22,297 nucleotides of DNA, taken from a virus. The translations under genes and the position numbers were made by a program. The notes beneath the pieces were generated by a model, which made no database searches, was not told where the DNA came from, and saw only the letters and a program-made list of their open reading frames with translations. The DNA is taken from IMG/VR virus record IMGVR_UViG_3300027851_000135, positions 1-22,297 of that record. One strand, written 5' to 3'. Shown here piece after piece: positions 13,411 to 20,947 of this stretch (the first letter of the stretch is position 1; the number at the start of each line of letters is the position of its first letter).

Positions 13411-15879
13411 TTATTTGTTGCCGTATACTTTCGGTTTCTCTTTACTTGATAGAGTGTAAATCTCATCAAGCTGACGCTGACGCGCTTCTATAACCTCGCG
13501 CCTATATTCGGCGTGCTGATCCACCAGCGCGGGATTGATGGCCCATTGAGCGCGATGCGTACCACTTAGGTCATCAATGCGTAGCACATAGCCTGCATCC
13601 TCTAACGGGATCATGGCAACGATGACCCGCGCTTCTTGTTGGTTCGGGTGGATATGGTCAAGCTGTCTGCGCCCTGCCCGTTTAATGTCGGACATGGTCA
13701 CCGTCTGCTTGTCCGCGTGCTGGATAATCCAATCGTGTACCCAACGCTCAAGGGTAGAACTGCCCCCGATGTCGCACAGGGCAGCGCGTAAAGCTGGCAC
13801 GATATAGGCTTTAGCAAAAGCCACAGCGCGGCGCATAAGGTCAGCGGTTACGAATGGTTCAAATGGGGCTTCGATAAGGTGAAAGATCAGGGCGATTCTG
13901 CCCGTAAGCCCCTCGAGCTTACCGAAGGCGGTCATAAACGATTCATCGGATTGTAATAGCCGTTCATCCTGTCGGCGCATGGCGTACCAGTCCTGGAAGT
14001 CGCTATAAACGGATGCTGCTTCGGGTGTTAGTCGGTACGTCATAGCCGGAAGGCTAAAGATGGCGCGTAAAGCCTGCGACCATTCGGCATCGTTTCGCAT
14101 ATAAGCGGGGATTTGCTCAGGCTTGCGCGTAAGTGATCCGTCAAGCACAACAGGGATAAAACGCTGAAGCAGACCATCGGCAGACAATGCAGCCATAGAT
14201 TCACGCAATACGCGAGGCTGGATGTTGCCATAGATCGCTACGGCCATGTTCTCCGCGTGGATCGTACCTGCACCAACTCGATCCATATCATAAGGCGCGG
14301 CCTCATAGCTGACTGTCCACGCTGACCGATCCTCACCGCTGCTACGATCGCATAGCTTACGCACCCAGCCTGCCATCTCATCGAGGTGACATAGCAGACC
14401 CTGGGGGCGGTCGGCAGCGAGACGCACGAGTTTTTGACTGGTGATGTCGCTGACCTTGATGCGTAAGGGAACGGGCTGCGGTGGCAGGTCGGGTACAGCG
14501 GGAGCTTGACCGCCTAATAAGGCTTCGGGGCTTTCGTTGAACTGGATAAAGGCTTTATGGGCTGACGCATACATGGCTTCGCGCCCCTCCCAGTCCAGCA
14601 GGGCTTTCTTATGCCGTGGTCGATCTTCTTGCTCAAGATCACCCAGGGTGGCGAACATAGGCGTAGAGCCAGGGGTTTTCTTATCGGCTGGCTCACCGAT
14701 GGTCATAAGCCACAAAACTGGTGGCACTTTGAACCCTTCGATTAGTTCTAATCGGCTTTCAGCATTAGCCACACCGCATACGGCAGCGAGTCCTGACCAT
14801 AGCGGCACCATCGGGTCGCAGCCTACCGTGATGCTGATTTGTTCTGCGCGAGTAGCAAGGACAGAAGGAAAGAGGGATAAGTCGGCGCGGGGTGCTGGTG
14901 GGTTGAGACTTTTTAACACCTGTTCGGGTGCGGACAGCTTAACGTGATTCTTAAACAGTTCGGTCACATCCACAGCAGGGCGTACCCAGCCGTGACGCTT
15001 GGCGATATGGAATAGCGAACCCAGCTTGACCGAATTGGCCTTGTCGGACTTGAAGCTCTGCCACTGCGTATAAATCTCACGCTCACCGGGGTACTTGGTC
15101 GGTGCTTCTTTGCTCCAGTCGTTCCAGATGTATAGCGCCTGGTCGAGTTGGTTAGTCTGACTACCTGCCCAGTGCAGCGCCATACCGCAAGCGATCCACT
15201 CATCGCGGGAGCAATCGCCAGGGATATGCTCCAGGGCTGCGGTGATCTCTTCCCATGACGCGTTAATAGCCTCACCGGATACCTTGATTGATCGCTCTTT
15301 GTCCAGATCCAGCAGCTCGTGCCATAGGTCCATCAGAGCTTCAGGGATCATCGGTAAGCGTGACCAGTGGCCCGTGCCTGCCCAGGTGTAGGGCTTACCT
15401 GTAGTTGGGTGCACAGAGGGTGGTAATACGTCTTGAACGGTTAAGCCGGTAGCACTCGCACAACGCAGCTCGTAAACGGTTTTACCCTCTAAAATGACCT
15501 TTTTCGTCACAGGAGCCATACCAAATGGCATCTGGTAAAGCAGTTTGCCATGCCCTGCCCTGCCGCTATCGACTACAACAGCATCGGGAGCGTGGTATAA
15601 AGCATTGAGATCGATACCCTTAGCAGCAAGCACGGAAGCGCATAGCTCCCACTCATCAATATCAAACGCCATCGTGCCTGAATAGGCATGAGCAAGCCCG
15701 ATACCATAGCCTACGGGTAGATCGGATTGCGACTTAAGTGCGTTTTCCTTGAGCTGCCAGCCTGGTGATCGTGGACCTTTGGTATTCGGTGGGATCGGTA
15801 CAAGTGACCAACCGTGTCGGATATAAGCATCGACTGAAGCGGGTGACTGTAGGATCTGTGGTTGCGGTGCGGTGTTCAT
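13411..15879 (-). CDS. Primase-polymerase with PriCT-2 and DUF3987 helicase-like domain
   Basis: 822 aa. The N-terminal AEP/Prim-Pol domain (about 15-190) shows AFDIDE (catalytic Asp73/Asp75), VVVDSGRAGHGKLLYQMP (about 101-118) and VLPPSVHPTTGKPYTW (151-166). A PriCT-2 domain follows at about 213-298 (DCSRDEWIACGMALHWAG). The C-terminal half is DUF3987: LWLMTIGEPADKKTPGS at the P-loop position (about 389-405), HLDEMAGWVRKL (498-509) and FIPVVL. It probably primes and unwinds replication forks. The P-loop lacks the usual second glycine (GEPADKKT, 395-402), so ATPase activity is uncertain. The ATG has GAGGCG just ahead. It is the only minus-strand gene in the replication half, convergent to the early operon. 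Confidence 0.88.
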   Translation of the reverse strand: MNTAPQPQILQSPASVDAYIRHGWSLVPIPPNTKGPRSPGWQLKENALKSQSDLPVGYGIGLAHAYSGTMAFDIDEWELCASVLAAKGIDLNALYHAPDAVVVDSGRAGHGKLLYQMPFGMAPVTKKVILEGKTVYELRCASATGLTVQDVLPPSVHPTTGKPYTWAGTGHWSRLPMIPEALMDLWHELLDLDKERSIKVSGEAINASWEEITAALEHIPGDCSRDEWIACGMALHWAGSQTNQLDQALYIWNDWSKEAPTKYPGEREIYTQWQSFKSDKANSVKLGSLFHIAKRHGWVRPAVDVTELFKNHVKLSAPEQVLKSLNPPAPRADLSLFPSVLATRAEQISITVGCDPMVPLWSGLAAVCGVANAESRLELIEGFKVPPVLWLMTIGEPADKKTPGSTPMFATLGDLEQEDRPRHKKALLDWEGREAMYASAHKAFIQFNESPEALLGGQAPAVPDLPPQPVPLRIKVSDITSQKLVRLAADRPQGLLCHLDEMAGWVRKLCDRSSGEDRSAWTVSYEAAPYDMDRVGAGTIHAENMAVAIYGNIQPRVLRESMAALSADGLLQRFIPVVLDGSLTRKPEQIPAYMRNDAEWSQALRAIFSLPAMTYRLTPEAASVYSDFQDWYAMRRQDERLLQSDESFMTAFGKLEGLTGRIALIFHLIEAPFEPFVTADLMRRAVAFAKAYIVPALRAALCDIGGSSTLERWVHDWIIQHADKQTVTMSDIKRAGRRQLDHIHPNQQEARVIVAMIPLEDAGYVLRIDDLSGTHRAQWAINPALVDQHAEYRREVIEARQRQLDEIYTLSSKEKPKVYGNK

Positions 15880-15912
15880 TTGCGCCTCGGTGAAAATTTT
15901 TGTGATTTAGTG

Positions 15913-15942
15913 TTGACAAGCATAGCACAAATAAACTACACT
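15913..15942 (+). promoter_or_regulatory. Rightward promoter for replication/recombination genes
   Basis: Perfect TTGACA (15913-15918), 18-bp spacer, TACACT (15937-15942). RNA would start near 15949, about 24 bases before the ribbon-helix-helix start codon. Confidence 0.55.
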
Positions 15943-15946
15943 GCAA
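15919..15946 (-). promoter_or_regulatory. Leftward promoter for the primase gene
   Basis: On the minus strand TTGCAG (15946-15941), 16-bp spacer and TATGCT (15924-15919), with an extended -10 (TGC directly before). It almost fully overlaps the rightward promoter, so the two should compete for RNA polymerase. Confidence 0.4.
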
Positions 15947-15972
15947 GCACTAAAACACATTTTCTACAAATT

Positions 15973-16164
15973 ATGACTCTACCAAAGAACTTTACAGCTT
16001 TCCTGACAGTGCGGCTGAATCGCAAGACAGCCGATGCTTTCAGAACCAAAGCTAAGGAATATGGCGGCACTTCTGAGGTGATGCGAGAGATCGTTGAAGC
16101 CTTCATTGATGGCCGTCTGACAGTGCAGCCCAACCCCAACCGTAAGACCCTTTTTAACCAGTAA
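15973..16164 (+). CDS. Ribbon-helix-helix (Arc/CopG-like) DNA-binding protein
   Basis: 63 aa starting MTLPKNFTAFLTVRLNRKTA. The layout is a beta-strand (FLTVRLN), helix A (KTADAFRTKAKEYG), a turn with TSE, and helix B (VMREIVEAFIDGRL), the standard ribbon-helix-helix fold used by small phage repressors. It lacks a clear Shine-Dalgarno (only ACAAATT before the ATG), unlike its neighbours, so it may be translated weakly. It is the first gene after the divergent promoters and their inverted repeat, suggesting self-regulation. Confidence 0.72.
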   Translation: MTLPKNFTAFLTVRLNRKTADAFRTKAKEYGGTSEVMREIVEAFIDGRLTVQPNPNRKTLFNQ

Positions 16165-16175
16165 GGAGTAATACC

Positions 16176-16586
16176 ATGTTAGAAACTAAAATTGAAGCCC
16201 TGACACAAGCCGTAATCGCACTAACTGAAGTAATCCTAAAGATTGAGGCTAAAGAAACTGCTGAGCCTACACCAGCTCCGGTCGTAACTACACCAGCTCC
16301 GGTGGTAACTACACCAGCTCCGGTGGTAGAAGTTGCACCCGCTGCACCGGTTATGCCTGCTGCACCCACCTTTGAGCCTGTAGTGGAAGCGCCTGCTGGT
16401 GTCAAAGCACCGTTTACCGATGGCAAGGGTTTGATCGAGTATGTCATGTCGGCTTATAAGGAGATGGGTGCTGAGAAAGGTGCCAAGATCCAGGGTGTGC
16501 TGACTGAGCTGGGTTTGCAGAATGTTAACGAGCTGCGCCCGACTGAGTACGATGCGTTCTACACCAAGGTAGAGGCGCTCAAGTGA
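16176..16586 (+). CDS. Phage protein: coiled coil, Pro-rich linker, conserved C-terminal domain
   Basis: 136 aa in three parts. Residues 1-27 are a coiled-coil helix (LETKIEALTQAVIALTEVIL). Residues about 30-75 are a Pro/Ala/Val-rich linker with three TPAPVV units. Residues about 80-136 (LIEYVMSAYKEMGAEKGAKI, VLTELGLQNVNELRPTEYDA) form a helical domain found in small proteins of many phages next to replication genes. Function is unknown. The shape suggests an oligomerising adaptor that tethers a binding domain, perhaps to the nuclease or the single-stranded DNA-binding protein encoded next. AAGGAG lies 8 bases before the ATG. Its stop overlaps the next gene's GTG start. Confidence 0.72.
   Translation: MLETKIEALTQAVIALTEVILKIEAKETAEPTPAPVVTTPAPVVTTPAPVVEVAPAAPVMPAAPTFEPVVEAPAGVKAPFTDGKGLIEYVMSAYKEMGAEKGAKIQGVLTELGLQNVNELRPTEYDAFYTKVEALK
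16268..16330 (+). repeat. Three 21-bp tandem repeats encoding the Pro-rich linker
   Basis: Units at 16268-16288, 16289-16309 and 16310-16330 share the sequence TACACCAGCTCCGGT followed by SGTARM. The second and third units match over 19 of 21 bases. Each encodes TPAPVV plus one residue. In-frame repeats of this kind expand and shrink easily, so linker length probably varies between related phages. Confidence 0.9.
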
Positions 16587-17830
16587 CCACTCACGCCCAA
16601 TTAAGTCCCAGTAAGGCGCACCGCTGGGTCGCCTGCCCTGGATCTATTAGAGAAGAATCTAAATTTCCAGACACATCGGGCCCAGCTGCTGTGGACGGTA
16701 CGCATAGCCATACGCTACTGGAGCACGCGATTCGTGATCGTCGTGACCCGATGGAGTACATTGGTTATGAGCTGACTGACCACGAGGGCACCTTCACCGT
16801 TGATAAGGAACGCGCTACCCGTGTGGCGCTGGCTTATAGTCATGTGCAGCATCGGGCTGAAGAGCTGGATGCGTTTATGGTGGTGGCTGAGTCGCGTGTC
16901 AATCCTGCTGGCCTAATGGGTCGTGATGATTGCAGCGGTACCGTGGACGTGCAGATCCACACCCGTACCCATGTGGACATTATCGACTACAAGGACGGTA
17001 TGGGTATCGTCAGCGCCAAGGATAATCAGCAGTTGGAGCTATACGCTCTAGGTGTGCTGGCTGACAATCCGCATATTGAGTCGGTTCGCATGACGATTAT
17101 CCAGCCTAAGCTGGCGATGCGTGGCATGAAGGCAATCACATCTTATGATATGATGGCTGTTGATCTGTTAGCGCGTGTGGACCAGTACAAAGCTGCCGCC
17201 GCTGCTACAGATAGTCCTGATGCACCGCTGGTACCTGGTGAGAGTCAATGTAAATTCTGTAAAGCCAAAGGGAGCTGTTCTGCTCTGGCTAGTAACGTAA
17301 TGGAGGCACTCGATATGTTCCAGTCAATTGACATCGCTCAGCAAGCCGCTGACAAAAACCCCAATGAACTATCTGACCAGCAGATCCGCGAGATCGTGGA
17401 GTCGGCACCGCTTGTGCGCCAACTACTCGAAGCCGTGGAAGCTGAAGCACTGCGCCGTTTTGAAGCAGGTGTGACCATTCCCGGCCTCAAGGCTGTCTAT
17501 GGTCGTGGTATCCGTAGCTGGGCGCTACCTGAAGCAGAGATGGCCGATAAGCTGGTTAAGATGGGTATCCCCAAGACTGCAATCTTTGAAACCAAACTCG
17601 TGACACCCGCCAAGGCTGAGAAGCTGACATGGGAAAAGCGTGATGGTGAGAAGAAGCAGCTATCCGATCGTCAACTGAAAACCCTTGAGACTGAGTACAT
17701 TAAGAAGTCACAGGGTAAGCTGACAATCGTTCCAGAATCTGATCACCGCGCTGCCGTGGTGTTGGATGCTGCTCCGATGTTCGGTGCAGTAAATGATCCG
17801 GTGGATTCTCTGCCGGATTGGTTAAAGTAA
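16583..17830 (+). CDS. DUF2800 protein, Cas4/RecB-like PD-(D/E)XK nuclease with Fe-S motif
   Basis: 415 aa. The N-terminus (LSPSKAHRWVACPGS) is the DUF2800 signature. Nuclease motifs are GTVD (Asp122), IIDYKDG (Asp135, Lys137) and the QLELYALG helix (150-157), matching the RecB/Cas4 family. Cys18 with Cys223, Cys226 and Cys232 (CKFCKAKGSC) gives the one-plus-three cysteine arrangement of AddB/Cas4-type iron-sulphur nucleases. The region after 240 is helical and family-specific. It probably resects DNA ends for recombination. Translation starts at GTG in a GTGA overlap, with AGAGG about 8 bases ahead. It is followed by the DUF2815 single-stranded DNA-binding gene, a pairing seen in other phages. 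Confidence 0.88.
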   Translation: MTTHAQLSPSKAHRWVACPGSIREESKFPDTSGPAAVDGTHSHTLLEHAIRDRRDPMEYIGYELTDHEGTFTVDKERATRVALAYSHVQHRAEELDAFMVVAESRVNPAGLMGRDDCSGTVDVQIHTRTHVDIIDYKDGMGIVSAKDNQQLELYALGVLADNPHIESVRMTIIQPKLAMRGMKAITSYDMMAVDLLARVDQYKAAAAATDSPDAPLVPGESQCKFCKAKGSCSALASNVMEALDMFQSIDIAQQAADKNPNELSDQQIREIVESAPLVRQLLEAVEAEALRRFEAGVTIPGLKAVYGRGIRSWALPEAEMADKLVKMGIPKTAIFETKLVTPAKAEKLTWEKRDGEKKQLSDRQLKTLETEYIKKSQGKLTIVPESDHRAAVVLDAAPMFGAVNDPVDSLPDWLK

Positions 17831-17849
17831 ATCACAAGGAGTAATACAA

Positions 17850-18494
17850 ATGTCTGACGTAATCTTTCTATCCAATGTTCGCCTTTCGTTTCCACATATC
17901 GCTGAGCCACAGAAGCAGGTCAATGCCGAGACTGGTAAAGAGCGTATCAGCTACAACTGCGAGTTTATCATGCCCCAAGATCACGCTGGCTTTCAGCAGT
18001 TCATGGCTAAGTATGGCGAACTGGCACTGGCTAAGTGGGCAGAGCACGCACAAACCGTTATGGGGATGATCCAAAATGATCGCAAATCACGCTGCTACGG
18101 TCGCGGTGAAGAGAAGGTCAACAAAAAGACTTTTACGCCGTATGACGGCTACGCTGGCAATGTGTTTATCACTGCTGGTCGTGACTCCCAGCCGCAGATT
18201 ATCCAAGCTGATGGCTCGGCAATCGACCCAAATAATACGATGGCTTACCAGCAACTGACCCGCAAGATGTATGGGGGCGCATATGTAAACGCAGCTATTA
18301 AACCGTGGTTACAAGATAACCGTCACGGACGCGGTGTACGTTGTGATCTAGTAGCTTTGCAGTTTGCCAAAGACGGACAACCATTCGGTGAGGGTGCAGT
18401 TGACGCATCTGCCATGTTTGGCTCTGTTGCTAGCACACCAGTAATTGCAACTGAACCATCATCAATGCCTTTGCCACCATTCATGGCGGGTTAA
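17850..18494 (+). CDS. DUF2815 (Enc34-like) single-stranded DNA-binding protein
   Basis: 214 aa, of the size expected for this family. Signature segments: VIFLSNVRLSFPHIAEP at the start, ISYNCEFIMPQDH, RSRCYGRGEEKVNKKTFTPY with DGYAGNVFITA following, then KMYGGAYVNAAIKPWLQDN and GVRCDLVALQFAKDGQPFGE. Known members such as Enc34 SSB have an OB fold and bind single-stranded DNA at the fork or during annealing. The tail (SSMPLPPFMAG) lacks the strongly acidic stretch of bacterial SSB. AAGGAG lies 8 bases before the ATG. It is placed directly after the nuclease and upstream of DNA polymerase. Confidence 0.88.
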   Translation: MSDVIFLSNVRLSFPHIAEPQKQVNAETGKERISYNCEFIMPQDHAGFQQFMAKYGELALAKWAEHAQTVMGMIQNDRKSRCYGRGEEKVNKKTFTPYDGYAGNVFITAGRDSQPQIIQADGSAIDPNNTMAYQQLTRKMYGGAYVNAAIKPWLQDNRHGRGVRCDLVALQFAKDGQPFGEGAVDASAMFGSVASTPVIATEPSSMPLPPFMAG

Positions 18495-18501
18495 GTTCCA
18501 C

Positions 18502-18555
18502 GGGGTGGCGTCGATCAACTAACTGGAGATCGTGCACGGGAAATGCAGCCACCCC
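18502..18555 (+). ncRNA. Predicted three-way-junction RNA element
   Basis: All three helices pair perfectly. P1 is GGGGTGGC (18502-18509) with GCCACCCC (18548-18555). P2 is CGATC (18512-18516) with GATCG (18528-18532). P3 is TGCA (18533-18536) with TGCA (18544-18547). P2, P3 and the closing strand of P1 abut without spare bases, leaving only GT unpaired in the junction, which looks designed rather than random. A short T-containing tail (ATCTTTT) follows P1, so it may act as a terminator or stability element. It matches no riboswitch or ribozyme core I know. It lies in the gap between the single-stranded DNA-binding gene and the HNH gene. Confidence 0.5.
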
Positions 18556-18576
18556 ATCTTTTGTAAAGTAAATGTT

Positions 18577-19119
18577 ATGTCAACTAGATCAGAATCTGAT
18601 AAAACATATTATCAAAAAAACCGCGAAGCACGACTTCAGTGGCAGCGGGAATATTATCAAAAGAATCGTGAAAAACGGCAGCAGTCTATTAAAAAATATG
18701 ACGCTGCCAATCTTGAACGATTAATCGAGTATCGCAAAGAATATCGAAAAATCAATGCTACGGAACTAAATCATAAAAAACGTGAATACATAAAAAAGAA
18801 GTATTCTGTAGATCCACTTTCTCGATTTAAAAAACGAATCCGTACATTGATTTACACCAAATTAAAGAATCAAGGATATACCAAACGATCTAAGACGTTT
18901 GAGATTCTTGGCTGTGAATACAATGAATTTCTTGAACACATCTCGTCTAAATTTTCTGATGGTATGTCTTGGGAAAATCATGGTGAATGGCATCTTGATC
19001 ATATTGTTCCAGTTGCTATTGCTAAGACTGAAGAAGAAGTTATTCGATTGAATCATTACACTAACTTTCAACCTTTGTGGGCTATTGATAATCTTCGCAA
19101 GGGTGTGAACTATGTCTAA
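18577..19119 (+). CDS. HNH homing endonuclease (third in window)
   Basis: 180 aa from the ATG at 18577. Residues 1-90 are a highly charged Lys/Arg/Tyr-rich helical region (KTYYQKNREARLQWQREYYQ and similar repeats) likely to grip DNA. The nuclease part has FEILGCEYNEFLEHISSKF, GEWHLDHIVPVA and HYTNFQPLWAIDNLRKG, the standard phage HNH layout. An upstream in-frame GTG (18532) is poorly spaced from its GGAG (3 bases) and lies inside the predicted RNA fold, so 18577 is preferred, although its own ribosome site is weak. The gene is AT-rich and its stop overlaps the DNA polymerase start by 8 bases. Confidence 0.87.
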   Translation: MSTRSESDKTYYQKNREARLQWQREYYQKNREKRQQSIKKYDAANLERLIEYRKEYRKINATELNHKKREYIKKKYSVDPLSRFKKRIRTLIYTKLKNQGYTKRSKTFEILGCEYNEFLEHISSKFSDGMSWENHGEWHLDHIVPVAIAKTEEEVIRLNHYTNFQPLWAIDNLRKGVNYV

Positions 19120-20947
19120 TGATTGGATTTATGATATTGAGACGTACCCCAATGTGTTTACATTGGCCGTGGAGCACGCTGAAGCGCCGCTAACGTGGAT
19201 GTTTGAGATCAGTGACTGGCGCAATGATTCTAAAGAGATCATCGCTTTTCTACAGCATCTGAAGGAAACCAATGCCCGTCTGGTCGGGTTTAACTCGCTG
19301 GGCTTTGACTATCCGGTGCTGCACACCCTGATCCGTATGGGTCACGGTGATGCCAAAACTTTGTACGACAAGGCTCAGGCCATCATTCAATTGCAGGATA
19401 ATGAGGATCGTTGGGCGCACCAGGTTAATCCGTCTGATCGGTTCATCGAGCAGATCGACTTATTCAAGATCCATCACTTCGACAATAAAGCTCGTGCCAC
19501 CAGCCTAAAAGTGCTGGAGTTTAATATGCGCTCCGATGACATTCAGGATCTGCCGTTCAAGGTGGGCACCTATCTGACCCGTGAGCAGGTAGAAAAGCTG
19601 AAGCAGTACAACCGGCATGATGTAGCCCAAACCAAACTGTTTTACTACAAAACGCTGGATATGATTCGGTTCCGTGAGGAGCTGACGGTTAAGTACAAGC
19701 GTGACTTTATGAATCACAACGACACTAAGATCGGGAAAGACTATTTTGTAATGAAGCTGGAAGAGGCAGGCGTGCCCTGCTATGACTATTCTGACAAGGG
19801 ACGCAAGCCCCGTCAGACCCCGCGCCCTCAGTTGGCACTGCGGGATGCCATCTTGCCTTGGATTCAGTTTGAGCAGCCAGAATTTGTCCGCGTGTTAAAT
19901 TGGCTTAAAAATCAAACGATTACAGAGACAAAGGGGGTATTTAATGATCTTGTGGCTAGAATCGATGGTTTCGATTTTGTGTTTGGTTTGGGTGGTATTC
20001 ACGGTTCTGTGGAATCTGTTATTCTCGATTCATCTGAAGAAGCAGTCATCGTGGACTTGGATGTTTCTAGTTACTACCCCAATCTGGCTATTTCTAATCG
20101 CTTTCATCCTAAACATCTGGGTGTAGAGTTTTGCGACATCTACAAGAACCTGTACGAGCAGCGTAAGACATACGCTAAAGACTCAGCCGAAAACGCCATG
20201 CTAAAGCTGGCCTTGAACGGTGTGTACGGAGACAGCAATAATAAGTTCAGCGTGTTCTACGACCCGCTGTTTACCATGTCGATTACACTTAACGGGCAAC
20301 TGTTGCTGTGCGTGCTGGCAGAAAACTTGATTAAGATCAGTGGGTTGACTTTAATCCAGATCAACACGGACGGTGTGACTGTGCGCCTGCCGCGTAGCGA
20401 GATGCACCATTTGCAAGAGGTTCGCCAGTGGTGGGAGCGCCTGACCGGTTTGGAGCTGGAGGAGGCGATCTACAAGTCGATGATGATCCGCGATGTCAAC
20501 AACTACATCGCCCAATATGAGTCCGGTAAGGTCAAGCGTAAGGGTGCCTACGAGTACAGCCTGAGCTGGCACCAGAACGCTGGTGGCCTGGTGATCCCGA
20601 AGGTAGCCGAGAAGGTGCTGATCGAGGGTGCGCCTATCCGTGAGACTGTGGAGAACTGGCCTGAGCTGATGGACTTCATGCTGCGTACCAAGGTTCCACG
20701 CTCTAGTTATCTGCAATGGGGCGATGAGCAGGTGCAAAATATTTCTAGGTATTACATCACCAAGGGTGGGAAACCGCTTAACAAGTGGATGCCGCCACTA
20801 GCCAAGAAGCCAACTGAATGGCGCAAGATTGGCGTGGAGTCTGGCTGGAATGTACAAGTCTGCAACGATATAGCCGATGCCACGCTGCCTGTGGACTACG
20901 ACTATTACATTGCAGAAGTAGAAAAACTCACTCTCGGATTGTCATGA
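19112..20947 (+). CDS. Compact family B DNA polymerase
   Basis: 611 aa, shorter than most family B replicases. The proofreading exonuclease has ExoI YDIETYPN (Asp8, Glu10), ExoII LVGFNSLGFDYPVL (Asn61, Asp66) and ExoIII YNRHD (Asp170). Polymerase motif A is DVSSYYPNL (Asp317), motif B KLALNGVYGD (Lys365 to Gly373), and motif C INTDG (Asp420), where the usual DTDS is NTDG but the key second aspartate is kept. It is the phage's replicase and works with the primase, single-stranded DNA-binding protein and helicase encoded around it. Its start overlaps the HNH stop, and its stop overlaps the VRR-NUC start (ATGA). Confidence 0.93.
   Translation: MSNDWIYDIETYPNVFTLAVEHAEAPLTWMFEISDWRNDSKEIIAFLQHLKETNARLVGFNSLGFDYPVLHTLIRMGHGDAKTLYDKAQAIIQLQDNEDRWAHQVNPSDRFIEQIDLFKIHHFDNKARATSLKVLEFNMRSDDIQDLPFKVGTYLTREQVEKLKQYNRHDVAQTKLFYYKTLDMIRFREELTVKYKRDFMNHNDTKIGKDYFVMKLEEAGVPCYDYSDKGRKPRQTPRPQLALRDAILPWIQFEQPEFVRVLNWLKNQTITETKGVFNDLVARIDGFDFVFGLGGIHGSVESVILDSSEEAVIVDLDVSSYYPNLAISNRFHPKHLGVEFCDIYKNLYEQRKTYAKDSAENAMLKLALNGVYGDSNNKFSVFYDPLFTMSITLNGQLLLCVLAENLIKISGLTLIQINTDGVTVRLPRSEMHHLQEVRQWWERLTGLELEEAIYKSMMIRDVNNYIAQYESGKVKRKGAYEYSLSWHQNAGGLVIPKVAEKVLIEGAPIRETVENWPELMDFMLRTKVPRSSYLQWGDEQVQNISRYYITKGGKPLNKWMPPLAKKPTEWRKIGVESGWNVQVCNDIADATLPVDYDYYIAEVEKLTLGLS

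Larger units (their letters stand above)
15906..15954. promoter_or_regulatory. Inverted repeat framing the divergent promoters (candidate operator)
   Basis: TTTAGTG (15906-15912) and CACTAAA (15948-15954) are perfect inverted arms. Similarity extends inward (TTTAGTGTTG against TTTTAGTGCTTG on the opposite strand). Both promoters lie between the arms. The small ribbon-helix-helix protein encoded next door is the natural candidate to bind here. Confidence 0.5.

Noticed and set aside
18502-18555. Hammerhead or other known self-cleaving ribozyme
   Set aside because: The three-way junction lacks the CUGAUGA and GAAA core segments between helices.
18532-18576. GTG at 18532 as start of the third HNH gene
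   Set aside because: Its GGAG is only 3 bases away, the added 15 residues do not look like HNH protein, and the segment lies inside the predicted RNA fold.
19149-19166. Palindrome CCAATG/CATTGG in the polymerase gene as an operator copy
   Set aside because: It lacks the CACAWTGTG core symmetry, has different spacing and lies in coding sequence with no promoter.
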